DNA from: Paracentrotus lividus
Taxonomy: Eukaryota; Echinodermata; Echinoidea; Camarodonta; Echinidae
NCBI GenBank assembly: GCA_940671915.1
Contig: CALNVZ010003433.1
Location: forward strand, 20,825,916 to 20,889,915
DNA: 64,000 nucleotides
Reading direction: 5' to 3'
In this document: positions 1-13,700 of the stretch, one piece after another
Numbering within the stretch: position 1 is the first letter of the stretch
Layout: each line of letters begins with the position of its first letter
Program-made: the position numbers and the translations under genes
Notes under the pieces: generated by a model
Told to the model about the DNA's origin: nothing
Databases searched by the model: none
Seen by the model: only the letters and a program-made list of their open reading frames with translations

Positions 1-394
1 ACATGTACACAAAATGGTTGATTGAACGCTTACAGTTCAATTTGTACCTTTAAATTATATTTACTTGTATTCCCTCATTTACCTTTCTCTCTTTTTATGC
101 CCATCTCTGCTATCAAATTCTTTCTACCTTCTTCTTCACATTCATTTACAAACATCTCATTTTTTCTTATAATTCCCCCTTTTCTCTCTATTTAGTTTTA
201 ATCTTTCTTACTTTTCATTTTCCTTCACCTCAAACCCTGTATATGAGTTTTGACTTGCTCTATTTGCTAATAATTTGTACACTGTCAATCACTACACGAA
301 ATACTGCTCTCTTGCCCTATTTACATTGTTAATGTGCCCTTAACGTTGTCTTTTTATCTAATTTTTGTTGTTGTTGTTGTTTTAATTGATGCAG
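1..394 (+). other. DLG5 intron, 3' part, with splice acceptor
   Basis: No coding potential is seen. The stretch is T- and C-rich and ends in a TG-repeat and pyrimidine tract followed by GATGCAG, which serves as the acceptor for the exon starting at 395. The exon begins with the last two bases of a split codon, so an upstream exon ending in phase 1 must exist outside the window. Confidence 0.85.
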
Positions 395-1728
395 GTCCCA
401 GGATGTTGATGCCACGCCCAAACTCCGCCTTCATTCCAAGGATGATCCCAAACACTGTCGTCTCCGTCCAGGGTAGTCTTGACAGCGACAATGAGGAGAA
501 GGGCATGGGTCCTTCAGACCAGTCACTACCTGAGAGGGGTGTGGCTGAAAGGGGAGTCCCCCATCGAGACTACCGGAAGCTACAGGCGAAGTGCCACGAG
601 GCCATGCTCAAGCTGGAGACCTTAAAGAGACAGAACGATGAGACGCTGAAGATGTGTGAACAGGCCAGGAAGGATGCGGATTACTACTGTAAGCAGCATC
701 GGACAGCTATGAGCAACGGGGATCAACTGAGAGGGAAGCTTCAAGGGCTTCAGCAGGAGTACTCGGAGCTCATGTCTGAGCGAAACCAAGTGCAACAAGA
801 GATCAACGATCTCAGACAGAGACACGAGGACGATGCCAAGGAGCTGAATGAACTCAGAATCCAGAGTCGTGAGTTTGTGAGTGTTGTAGGACAGCCTGAT
901 GTGAAAAGGATGTACGACATGGCTATGGATAGGTATGAGACCTTGAAACACGAGTATGACAATCTTCAGAAGCGATTCGCCGATGTGAAAAGCTCGCATG
1001 GGTCAGGAGTGAATAAGATAGAAAGGTTGCAGGAAGATAAGAGTCAGTTACAGCTTCAAATGGACACTGCTGTGAAGGAGAGGAATGCACTGAAGCAGCA
1101 GTGCACAGGTGCAATAAGAGAATATGAGAAAGCTCGCAGGGAGCTTGAGGAAATGCGCAAGCAAGAGAGCAGAACCCAGCAAGAATGCAGACTCCTGAAA
1201 CAAGCTATCAAAAAGGCGCAGATAGACCGGGACCAAGCTGTTCGCGAGCACCGCCTGGTCATGAGCGAGCGTGATGACGTGCACAAAGAGATTGAAAAGC
1301 TTCAGGACGAAGCTCAGCATGAGTCTGCCAAGCGCAAAGGCGCTGAAGACAAACTTGCCACCATGCAGAACGATTACAGCCATCTTCACCACAAGCTCGT
1401 TGACACGTTGCGCGAGCAGGACCAGTCGGAAAAGAAAATCAGCGACCTTTCTGAACGCTATCGTGTCATGATCAACAACACCATGATGGCTAAGAAAGAA
1501 CGCGATGGTATCCTTCATGAACTGAGAAAGTATGAAGAAGAGCTTCAGGTAGCTCGTCATGAGCGGAAGGAAGCGTTGGATCAGCTTGAGGAGGTTGTCC
1601 AGGAGAGGTACAAGGCCAAACAGGAGCAGGAGATGACCAATCATGAATACAAAGAGGTCAACAAGGAAGTGGAGTCTTTGAGAAGAAAGGTGGATTCTTT
1701 GACAAGGGAACACAAGGAAGCAGTACAG
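395..1728 (+). CDS. DLG5: DLG5 exon 1 of window: long coiled-coil exon
   Basis: This exon carries 444 full codons, almost all heptad-like and rich in E, K, Q and R, from about residue 45 onward. The first about 40 residues are a proline/serine-containing non-coiled stretch. The region corresponds to the coiled-coil half of DLG5, which in the family mediates self-association and partner binding. The exon ends at a codon boundary before GTAAGATC. A long open frame on the opposite strand (1048-1713) is a shadow of the biased codon composition. Confidence 0.93.
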
Positions 1729-4700
1729 GTAAGATCATAAACCTAGTATCACTGGCCACTATATTGTTTTTAATGTGAAAACAACAAACCTGCAATATTA
1801 ACCTGAAATATATACTACTTCTATAGAAGATCTAAATGTGAAAACAACAAACCTGCAATATGTACCACTTCTATAGAAGATCTCTTGGAAAAATAAAAGT
1901 TTTATATCCCATCAAATCTCATATTAGGTTTTTCTACGATTCTTGCCTCTTGTGAGCGGTAATGGAAATGTTGCATTTTATGTAAATCTCTGCTATCAAT
2001 CATAACTCGTAACATACAAGTTAATAGGGGACCATGATTTGTGATGACATCCCTTCAATATTCAATTAGTTGTAAGTTATGTAATTTTATGTAATTTTGA
2101 CTTTACCATGCCATAAACCCTCTTTGTTTCCAGGAGTCAGAGAATGCCAAGAGATTACGAGACTGGGCTTTCATGGAAAGGGACAAGATCGTTGCCGAAC
2201 GAGAAAGTATCCGTGCCCTCTGCGACAAGTTGCGTCGGGAACGGGACCGAGCAGTCAGTAACTACGCAGAAGCCCTGCGCAAGACAGATGATGTAGAACG
2301 GAAGAAGAACGAGGTTACGAAAGAGCTCAATGAAGTCAGGTAAGTAACAGATTTTAGCTGAAGGAAAAAATGGTTTGTAGGTTCTAAACTTTTGTATTCT
2401 TGAACTTGAGAATACATCTACAGTATTCATGATACATTAGTACAGCAATTATGAAGCTTTGCATGTATGTGTTCTTATCTTCTTGCATGTAGCTGCTGCA
2501 TTCTGACCTGGGGCTGTAACAAAAGTTTTGCAATCAATTGAAAATTTGAAAGAACACTTCTAATTGCTTACTGGGCAGTCATTTCTCAGTCTTTGAACTG
2601 AAAAAAAAATGGCTTTTGCTATTTTGCAATTGAATGCAAACATTTGTGTTACAGATGATGTCAAGAATGTCTAAATTTTGTCACAACGAAAGAATAGGTG
2701 GGACAAGTAAGATGCAACTAATTTTATACAAGCTTGATTTTGAAGAAAATCTGAAGAAGAAGAAATTGTTGTGCAAGAAGCCAGAAACGTTTTGTAACAA
2801 AAGAGTAAAAAGAAGGGAAGACTAGAAATTTAAAGATTGTAGATCACACAAATGCATTGCACACCTTGAAAGGACAATGCTGTATGAAGAAGGACAGGGT
2901 TGTCAGTTTGCCTATCAAGGATATTCCCTGATTGATTAAAAACTTGTTCTTGCTTTCAAGGAATAACCCATACAATATGCGGTAAGGTTTACACTCACTG
3001 GATTCATTTCAGGTATTGATTGTTTGTCTATTGAGTGCCAGAGGGGCGTTAAACCACACATTTAAATCACATAGCTAGCACCCTTCTTGCGCTCACTGAA
3101 GCCATAAGACAATGACAGATTCAAAACTTGGTCTTGTTTTCAAGGAATAACCCATACAATATGGGGTAAGATTTACACTCAATGATTTTGTTTTAGGTAT
3201 GGATGGTTTTGTCTAATGAGAACCAGAGGGACGTTAAACTTCACACCTCAATACAAAGTTAACAGCCATCTTGCACTCAATCAAGCTATAAGGCAATGAC
3301 TGCAGGGCAATAACGGCTTACTGATTGGCAATCTGCGAGAGCCTTGGGCATGGTTGATTGATAGATCTATTCTCATTAGATGCAATGATTAAAGTTTACC
3401 AGCTGTGAGGAATTAAAGAGCGAATAGAATAATGTTGTTTTGATGGATTCTGCAGAGGTGCTGTGGTGGTTTTGTAGATATATGACTAGATAGTTGTTCA
3501 ATCAGGTTCAAAGAGGACTTTCCGAAGTAAACTACCCGAGGACAACAACCCCCAACCAGAAATCTAACCCTAACCCCAAGCAAAACCCTAAAACACTACT
3601 AATCATAGGGGGGAAAGTTGTCAACAGCTCTGACAAAAGATTTTCTAGGGACAACAGCTTCTCTTTTATGCTTGTGCATGGGCTGATACAATCCTTTTTT
3701 AGAGCTGATTCTGGATCTGCTATTGGTTGTCCTGGAGTTAAAGATAATCTAGAGTAGTAGTGATGATTAAATAAATCAAAACATTCTTGTTCATACCACA
3801 ATCTCAAGCATAGGTAATAAATACTACACACCAAAGGAATTTACAGAAAATTGCGTATTTGCTGAGAAAAGAGCAAAATAAGCATAATTTCTCTATTTGG
3901 ACGTCCCGTCAAAGCACATGCGTGATTAACACGGCCACGTGGAAAGTCTACGGGTAAATCACGTGCACGCGATTTGCACCGGTTCTGTGTGTGTTTGTTG
4001 TGCCGTGACTTGTGGCGATACAGCGCTCTACTCCAAGTCAAAATTTGACGGACTGTTTCGATATTTTCTCAATATTTCTTCTGAAATCATTATCGAAACG
4101 TGAATATAATCTTGTGTAGGCATATGTATATGTTAATGGAACAATGTGAGGACATATCTTACAGATTTATCTCAAATTATTTTGGCTGTAAGAACTCTAG
4201 CTTGGCTTTAAGTTGTCCTTATACTGTTCAAATGGTTCACAGTTTGACTAAGGATGCATCACTAATGTTCTGTAAATGCTCTAAGGCAACTATTTAAAAT
4301 CCAGCATAAATTTGGAGTTTGTCTACTCCTTCGACATGGCTTAGCATAACATATCATTACTAAATGGACCTGCCTGGTAGAATTATCAGCAAAGACAAAA
4401 AACAGTTGAGACTGAAAAAATCTCAGCTTTTCAAGAAAGAGAAAACCAGTTGTGCAATAAGCCCCAAAGTAAATTATTTATTCGTCTGTGCTGTAAACGG
4501 GCTGTCAATCACATTAATGTTTAAAATGAGAAATGAATGATTAGGCTATGTAAATGTTTACCAGCAGAAAACTATGCTAGTTAACCTTTAATTGTCTAGC
4601 ATTGCTTTGCACCCATCTGCACATATAGACACAACTAATGAGCAAACCATTAAAGTGAAGCAATTTAAAGGTCAATTATCTTTCGAGTGAAGGATAGTGT

Positions 4701-7700
4701 CAAATAGAAAAGTCTGTGTCGTCTCCTTTTGTATGATGTCTAGACTAATGGTCATGCATTTCTAAGGTGTTATTTTTTTGTGCAGAAGGAAGACTATTTC
4801 ATAAAAATTCCATGAAAACAATTATATTAAAATAGCTTGATATGATCTCTGGGTTGTATTGCTAGAAACTTTTATTTATCTTCACATAAGTTTAAGTCAT
4901 GATAGGGGAGTTATGTCATGATTTTAACATGATTTCGAACATGAAATTTCTAGCAACCGGGCAATGTATTGATACGTGTACTTGGTTCTAGATAATCTTG
5001 TAAAATATTCTTTGCTCTATATGTAAACCAATTTAACCTTATGCAGTGTATGATATGATATCAGTTTATGTGCTTTGATCTGACCTGATGTGATCATTAT
5101 CATGATGATGTGATCTGATTATATTTTATCTTAAAATATATTATTTCATTAAGGTCTATGTAATTTCATTTGCTCTTAGGGGATTTTTTAATTGATCTTA
5201 CAATACTTTGACGAAGTCGTTCGTAAGTTATACACAACTTTATTTACAACTGGAGTATGAAGAGCTACTAAGATGCCCACAATTCTTCCTGAAATTTGAT
5301 AATTTGCCATATTATTGTTTCAGACAAAATGTGATCCAGGACAATCAATTTGATTAAGTCATGCAAAATTTTAATTTATTTCCCCAAATATTTTTAATAT
5401 CGTGTGATCTGATTTAATCTGATCGTATTATGAATTGATCTCTTCAGACAAATTATGATCCAGCAGAATCAAGATTGACATAGTTTTCCATGAGTCCTAA
5501 AAAACTTTACTTACAACTTGAGTATGAAGAGCTAAATGGATACCCAAAATTCTCTCTGAAATTTGACTGTATTTCCCATATTCATAATATTATCATTATT
5601 ATTGTGTGATCTGGGCTCTGTTGCTAGAAACTTTTATATATCAATTCATGTCACGATAGAGGTTTGACTTATGTCATAATTTCATTACATGATTTTCCAA
5701 CTTCAAGATTCTAGCAACGGATTTATGTCATGATTCTGGGGTTTGTGTCATGGTTTACGACTTAGTTTCTCGCAATATGACCTTGATTTGATTTGATCTG
5801 ATTATGATTTTGATCTATTCAGACAAAATGTGATCCAGCAGGAGGAGAAGGAAGCGAGGATGAGGCAGCTGATAGTTCATCGTAGCCGAGATTCGGCCAT
5901 CGATGCAGACTCACAAGAATGGCAGATGGAGATGGTGGAGCTTGAAACAGTCAAGGTAGGATCATTCATAATCAAATTTTCAATCCACCTCTACCACCAT
6001 GTTGTGTTATGAGTAAGTGTCATGGTGCAGAGGTCCATTCAATTGAATTCTAACAAAGATGTTGAAGCTTGCAATCCCATCCTGGCATTAACACCCTTTT
6101 TACTCCCTGGCTATCCTGCTGTCTTATCCATGTTGTGTTATAATAAAGGAAGTGACATTATGGTGTAGTGGTTTATTAAATTAAATTCCAATCCAGAGGC
6201 TGATGGGTCAAAGCCCAGCCTGCCCCGTATATCCTTTGGCAAGACATTAATCTACATTTGTCACTATTGGCCCATTAATAAGGCTTCAAAATATTCCCAG
6301 GTAAAAAAAAAATGTCTAAAAGCTTCATGAAGAGTGCACAAATACCATATAGCAATATGCCTATTAAAGTTCTAGATCTTATATTTTATATTTAATCTCT
6401 GTCTTTTAACTCTTTGCTTCCTAGGATGATGGTGACATGACAATGCTTGGTTTTGACATCGGTGACTGCAACAAAGATCATCAGTTCCCTGATGACTGCT
6501 CCGTTGTCATCACTAAGGTCGACAAGGGCAGCGTGGCTGATGGACGATTAAAGTATGTAGCACTAAACCTTCCTGAAATTTCGATGTAGGGCTCTAGCAA
6601 ATCAAGAGAAACTGATTAAAAAGCTATTAAAAAAATGCCTTTCATGTCGTGTAAGAAGGTGTTTTACCTATTGAAACCATAATAAACAGTTCAAACCAAG
6701 ATTTTTGTTGTTTTTATTGTAAACTAAAGAAAACAAATGGGTTCAGATGGATAACTTTTCATTACCTTCTTTACTTTCCATACATTTTTTTTTAAACCAT
6801 AGCTATAATAACTCCCTTAGGTTCAGGCGATCCCTGCCACTGAGTTTATGTTCTTCAGCAAGACATTGATCTAAATATGCCACACTCGACCCAGTAGATG
6901 GGTACATGGTAGGAAAGTTTCTGTTACGAAGCTATGTCTCTACTTACTGAGCATTCATACCTCAAAATGGTCATATATTTAAACCCTTGCAACTTTCTTT
7001 CATTACCTTTCTGTACCCAGAGTGAATGACTGTGTAGTGAAGGTGAACGATGTGGATTTAACGAATGGAGGAGATTGCAGCATTGCTGTCCAAGCTGTCA
7101 AGGATAGTAGAGGCATACTAAACATGGTAAGGATAAGATTAATAACGAAGCTGACAATTTGAATGAAAGGGGGAAACTCCTATTATGGTAACGGTGAACA
7201 AAACAAAATATTGGTAGAGCATCTGTCTAGCAATCAAGAGGTCTTGGTTTCGAATCCTGATGGAATCCTGTTTTCTTTGCCCTTTGTCATATTGTCAACT
7301 TTCAAATTAATTCCATGAGTTTAGGATCATTATTAAAACAATAGTAAAAATTCCCACTGAAGAGGTTTGCTCTACTTATGCCCTCATAGTTGTATTACCT
7401 CCCCCCCCCCAAAAAAAAAAATTAAAAAAATTGAAAGAACATTTTATGCAGTCTCATTTGGGCATGTCTACGTGAAGTTCATGTGCCTCTTGTCAGAATT
7501 TATTTCTTATTTCACCGTAAAAAAAAAACCTGGTCTTGAAATGGGATTTGTGACGAATCCTTTGTTCTTTGATATCATTGTCCAACAGAAACAAATTATC
7601 AGAGATTATTTTCATGCTACCTACTAAAACCCAAATTGGGCTTTGGATCTTTTTCATCATCATCATCATTGTTGTACTCCCATATCTTTTCATTGAATAA

Positions 7701-10700
7701 GAGGCTAGAGATAAACAAAATTTCCTTGTTTCAGGTCGTGAAGAGACGTCGTCCCTCTGGAGTCCGGCATCATCCAGTAAAGCTATTCTATGGTGGCAGG
7801 GAGCATGGACTAGTCCTTGATAATGGTATCTTCATCAGCAGGATAGTGCCTGGTTCAGCGGCAGCTAAAGAGGGCAGCCTTTTGCCTGGTGATAGGATAC
7901 TTTATGTGAGTATTCATGAGGGGTAGAAAAAGTATGGTGGATTGAATCACTTAGAGGTTCAGGGTTTAGGTCTGAGCCAAAGGCTTATTGTTTGATGTGT
8001 CTTTATTAACTTGCAACCCTTGTTAAGTGAAGATCATTCGTAACAAGAAGAAATCCTGATTTCGTTATCATAGCAGTTAAGCTAAAGCCAACTGAGGTGA
8101 TATTTTGTATCCTAGGCGTTAAATTTATAATATGTTTAAAGGAGGAGTCCGGGCTGAAATGAAAAAGTTTTGTAAAATTAAGTAAAATTCATCAAGCACA
8201 ACACAGAAAATTTCATCAAAATCGGATGAAAAATAACAAAGTTATGCATTTTTTTAGGTCTTGATTTTTTTTTGTAAAACAGTTCTTGGCAATTGTCTCA
8301 TTGTCTCATTTGAATATTTGAATATTCAAATGAGCAAACTGATGATGTCACAGTCCCCCTACTTCTTGTGTATTTTATTATATGAAATCCTATTTATCTC
8401 ATTTTTTCATATATTGCGTATACAGAAAATCTGTCCCCTCATACTGAAATAAGTAAAAGCACTTGTGACCTTGAACATTCCACAAGGATTAATCCGTGTT
8501 TTTATGTCCTTGGGGCAGAAAATCTTGATAATTGGTATTTCATACAATAAAATACAAAGAAAGTAGGGGGACTGAGACATCATCAGTTTGCCAGTTTGAA
8601 GAACTGTTTCCTAAAAAATTCAAAACCTAAGAAAGTTCATAACTTTGCTATTTCCTATCCGATTTTGATGAAATTTTCAGTGTTGTGCTTTTTCGATTTT
8701 ACTTTATTTTTCTTATAATGCAAACTCCAGCCCGGATGAGTCCTTTAATTATATACAAGATGCAAAAACAGAATAATTGTTTTTAATCTTCGAAACAAGA
8801 ACAACTGTTGGATCATTTTATAAAATGAGATCCAGCAAAGGACACATTTGTAAAAGTAAATTACAAATGAAATCAAACAATATGATAAAAGATTAAAAGG
8901 AAATCTGTCGATCAAAGTCTTGCTTTCTGTTAATATGTGCGGTTCAATCCGTTGACTATAAGATTTTTTGGTTTTCAAAATATGTGTTAGAATGTTGAGG
9001 ATAATGATATGTTGGTTCTCAAACTCTTGGTTTTTATTTGGTCATTGCATAGGTTGATGGATGCCTTGTGGAGAACAAGTCTGTTCTTGAGGTGGAAGAG
9101 ATGCTCTGCTCAAGACACGAATCGGTGTTGCTTAACATCGTTAGGGTAACAGGGATGTCTATATCATCCAGCACCAGCCCTACATTGGAGTCCATCCAAA
9201 GCCACGATACATCCTCCTCCAAATCCAGTCTGACCCCTTACTTGCCCCCGATGGAGATTCAGGACCAGCAGCCCGACAGGAACGGCAACCCTCAACATCC
9301 TCCCAGCGCCAAGGACGAGACTGTCCAGCAAGCCCTGAGAGCCTATGTCCAACGCCGAGAGAGCATGCATTCGAGGGAGAGCAGCCATGAGTCTGCCAAC
9401 AGCGGTGAACAGACCCCACTGGCTTTGTCCCGGCAGAATTCTGTCAAGGAAAGGATGCATAATGCAGATGTACTGAAGCATGACGTGAGGATGATGGTGG
9501 AGGATTATTCGCAGAGCTCACTGAAGCGTGAGAGCAGGAAGTCTTACTCAAGACCAGAGAACATGCCTTTGGAATTTAGTTCTCACTCTGGTCACCCCAA
9601 TGGACAGCACAATCAGATGCGACATGGTGGAGAGTACATGATACCAGTGTCACCAAATGCGGCTGCGCTTCAAGAGAGCTTTCGCAGTCGTGACAGTAGA
9701 GATGGTAGCCATTTTAACAGTAGTCCCCATGGAAACGAAACTTCACACAGACCACAGGATAGCGGACGAAGAGATGTCGGCCACTCGAATGAGGCCAAAA
9801 AAGAAGGACAGCCACTCACGAACGGTGAACTACGCCCTCTCCCTGGAGGAGCAAGGGATAATCAAACAGTGCCATCATTTGATAGAACTAATCCTCACAG
9901 GGAGAGTATTCACAACCGACATGGCGGGAAGAGCCTGAATCGTAAGCGTGAATTCAACACGGGGAACGAGCCTAACCGCTATCCAATGTATCCCTCGCGC
10001 GTAACCAATCATGAGCCTTCGTACGAGTCCAACCAATCCCGCTGGGAAGAGTGCAACAATGAAAGTGGTCATAACAGTCATGTTAACGGGAATGTGCAAC
10101 TGTCAAGGCCTATGTCACAAGATTGCTCCCCTAGGGACTTCCATGCTTCCTCGCCTCATATGCAGCAGCAAGTACAGTCCTTTCACACCCGGAGTTGGTC
10201 CAGTAGCAGTGGGCGTGAAATAGAAGCAAACTTCAAGCTGGAAGAATATGCTCGATTTAGCATGAACAATGGAAGGGAGGATAATTATTCCAACTGGGAC
10301 CAGAATCAAGCAAACAAGGACAGAGTTTTTACAGGAATTGAGGAGAGTAAAACAGTGCCTGTGAAGAATTCCAAGCAGGAAGTTCATGTCAAGGATCACA
10401 GTACTTGGCCCAGATCTCATGGCCCCATTGATCCTCAAAAACCAGGCCGGAAGAGAGCCCGAAGACGGGGGCCCATTCCAGACATGACCCCTCGGAATGA
10501 AAATATTGAAGCAATTGTTAAACCAACTCCACCCAGCCGAACATCATCTTTCAAAGCATCACTGAGACATGTAGAGTCAACCTCGTCATCAACGAATGGC
10601 TCAGATTCCAGAAGACAGTCATCGATTGCCGGGTCGGAAGGAAAAAGTCAGGGGTCGCTTCATTCGTCTCAAAGCTCAAGTGTCAAGGTCTCGCCTATCA

Positions 10701-13700
10701 ACCCCTCAAGTCCTCTCAATAATGTCCACCAGGACAACATCAATCACAATGGCATGGACTCACCGAAGCAGAATGGCATCTTTCGCTTTGATGCTCACTC
10801 TGAAGGCATCATCAAACCATACGTTTCTGTGACCAAAGAAGTTACCCCGGCCATAGCCTATCGTCCTGTCCCGGTTCAATCTATAAATCAAAGCAAATAC
10901 TTACCCAGTGAAAGTGCAATAGTGCCCAGAGTGGACCCTCAAGTTCAGACTACATCCCCTGGATCCTTCAACAACAAAAGGACACCAGCACCGCTCCAGA
11001 TTGTCCGCGCAGATCCTGTGATGACAGTACCACCTTGGGACACTTCGTCCCTCCCGTCAGAATCGGGAACTCCGAGCCACTTCAACACATGGGCGCACAT
11101 GTCCATGCCTGCTGAAGCACAGATGATCATCCAGCCCGTAACCATACCTCATTATAAAGCCGTGAGCTACAAGCTGGAATCAGCTGTCGTCAAGAACCGC
11201 TACCACCATGACGGCCCTAACTGCCAGCCACCGTCACCTGGCTTACCTGACTTTGACCCCTTCCCAATACACCCCAAGGAACAGATCACCCTGTCAAGGA
11301 CATCCTTGCCTGGTAGTGGGAGGGGACATCAGGGGTCCAACCTGAGTACCAGTTCTGAATACAGCACTACGTCTCTTCCTAACAATTACAACAGGAGGAT
11401 TCACTTTCAGTCCTATCCAAGTCCAGGACCATCAAGCTCTTCAGATATTGGTAAGTTGTCCTCTCCCTAATGCAATGTTCATGATGCGATATGCTGTCCA
11501 CTACAATAGCAACATTTTGGATGTGAAGCAATGTCAAGAGACTGTGAGATTGTAATACTAGTATCAAAGAATGTCAGGGGATGAAATAAGTTTTATGGAT
11601 TAACTTGTTAAAAGATATCCTTTAAAACATTTACACCTTTTACTGGCCTTTATCCATATTTTATTTCAGATCTCTTTATTTCGGCAAATGCTACATGTAT
11701 TCATGATGACACAACATTTGCTCCTGCGAAAATTGCTTCAGGCCTCATTTCGTCTGAGATGTAGGGGTAGGGTTAGGGTTGCAATATGGTTTTATGTTAG
11801 GTTTAGCTTCGTATAAAGTAGGGTTGAATTTGGACATTCGATTAGTATATGGAATTTGAAGTGGGACAATTGTCGCAGGAGCTATATTCTAATATATTTG
11901 ATTCTTCATTCTTAGAAAAGAATCAATCCTTTACCTTCTTGTGAAAATACAAAGTAAATGGTATCCGCTTGCGACATTAAATCTATCAAACATTCCTTGT
12001 TATCCTGTGCTCATCCTTTTAATGTGTTCTTTCTCTTCTCCAGCTTCTATCAATTCTGATCACAGCAGTCCGACGTCACCGAGTGTGATCGATGACTCTC
12101 CATTCATCTCTCCTGCAGTATCTGTAGAACCCAGCGTGACCGTCACTAGCCAAGGGTAGGTATCACCACAAAAGTCATTTTGTTTTTGCCTAAAGATAAA
12201 GTATAATTCTGTTCGTGAGATTGAAATGCCCAAGAACTGTCTTGAAATGATATGGAACGACTGAATATAATGCATCTGAGAATTAACAAGATTTCGAAAT
12301 CACCAAAATGTTTAAGACACTATTCCGCCAAACTTTGAAGATATTATGTCATTTCTTATTTTGTTCTCCTGAAGACAGTGAGAACATGCTCACTGAAACA
12401 TTGATAGTGAGTAGGTTCTTTTCATGACCACTCATAACCTCAAGAAAGGAAACCTTCAAAGAATTTTTTTTACTTTGTTGATAGTGGACCAAATGAAACA
12501 TACAAGATAGAGATTGAATGAATCCAACTTGGCTTGGGATGAATTTTGAAACTGTTATTTGATAGTGGACCAAATTTAGAAGTGTCATAGTCTAGTGGTC
12601 ATATCACTTGACTGAGAATGCAAGGTCCGTGGGTTCAGTCCCCGGTATGACACTTACGCCCTTGGGCATGGGCGTTTTGTTTACAATGCTCCTCCCCACC
12701 CTGGTGCAAAAATGGGTACCCGGTAGGAATGGAACGAGTGCGCCGTAAAGGCTGCCATGAATATGAATGATCCCTTTTGGATTGGACAGGTATCAGAAAG
12801 ACTTACAAGAATCTGGTAATAATAATTGTAAAGCACTTAGAGATGAAATTGTTTCATATTAGGTGCTATATAAGAAGCTACTGTTATTATCATTATTATT
12901 ATTATTATCTCTTCGTTTGTTGATAGTGGACCAAACGATACTCGTTTGATAGAGATTGAAAAGACCTTGGAGCCAGGGCTTGGATTCAGCATAAAGGAAG
13001 GAGGAGGAATCTTCGTCAACACAGTCACAGAGGGCAGTCTTGCATTTAGAGGCGGGCTCAAGTATGGTGACCAGATTCTAGAGGTATGCCAGTCAATTTT
13101 TTTCCCTTCTAAATAGCAAAATAATAGAAGGAAACCACAACAAATGTTATCTTCAATCGTTTTTTATGTATCAGGTGCCAGATGGAAGAGAAAATTTTGC
13201 ATTTTATTTGATGGGTTAATGTCATTTTATATCTAAAATGCTTAGTTCTACAAGCAAGAAACCACCTTTAAAAAGATACTTCAATCATTTTTTTATGTAT
13301 AAGGTGGTATGTTTCATATAGAAGAGAAAATTAGTATATTTTATCAGGATACATATTCATTATGACAGAATTGAATTGATTTTGTCAACATCATTATTCT
13401 AAGTCAAATTCATTTTAAAACTTGAAATGTAGCAGGATATAGAATGACATGGAACATGACAGACACAGGAAGGATATTGCATAATCATGGTGCTTGATGA
13501 GCTAGCAGCCTTAATTATATATTGCACTTCACAAAGTTCAAGTAATATATAAGAACTTTTTTCTAAGTACACTGTAACAAGGTGACTTACGGAGAAGAAG
13601 GATGAGAAGAAGAGGATTTTTATTTTCACACAAAATAAGATCATTTAGTGATTTTTTACCAGGTCATGGAAAATAGTTTTGCAACCAGTGTTTTCTTTGT

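Noticed and set aside
1048..1713. 221-codon minus-strand frame opposite DLG5 exon 1
   Set aside because: It is a shadow of the coiled-coil codons: leucine- and phenylalanine-rich, with no domain, splice support or start context.
7205..7265. Functional tRNA gene (also at 12582, 44104, 55118 and 56318)
   Set aside because: A- and B-boxes are present but acceptor and anticodon stems do not pair properly, and several have SINE bodies or tails.
9164..10438. Several 75-107-codon minus- and plus-strand frames within DLG5 exon 7
   Set aside because: They overlap an in-frame, spliced DLG5 exon and arise from its serine- and proline-rich codons.
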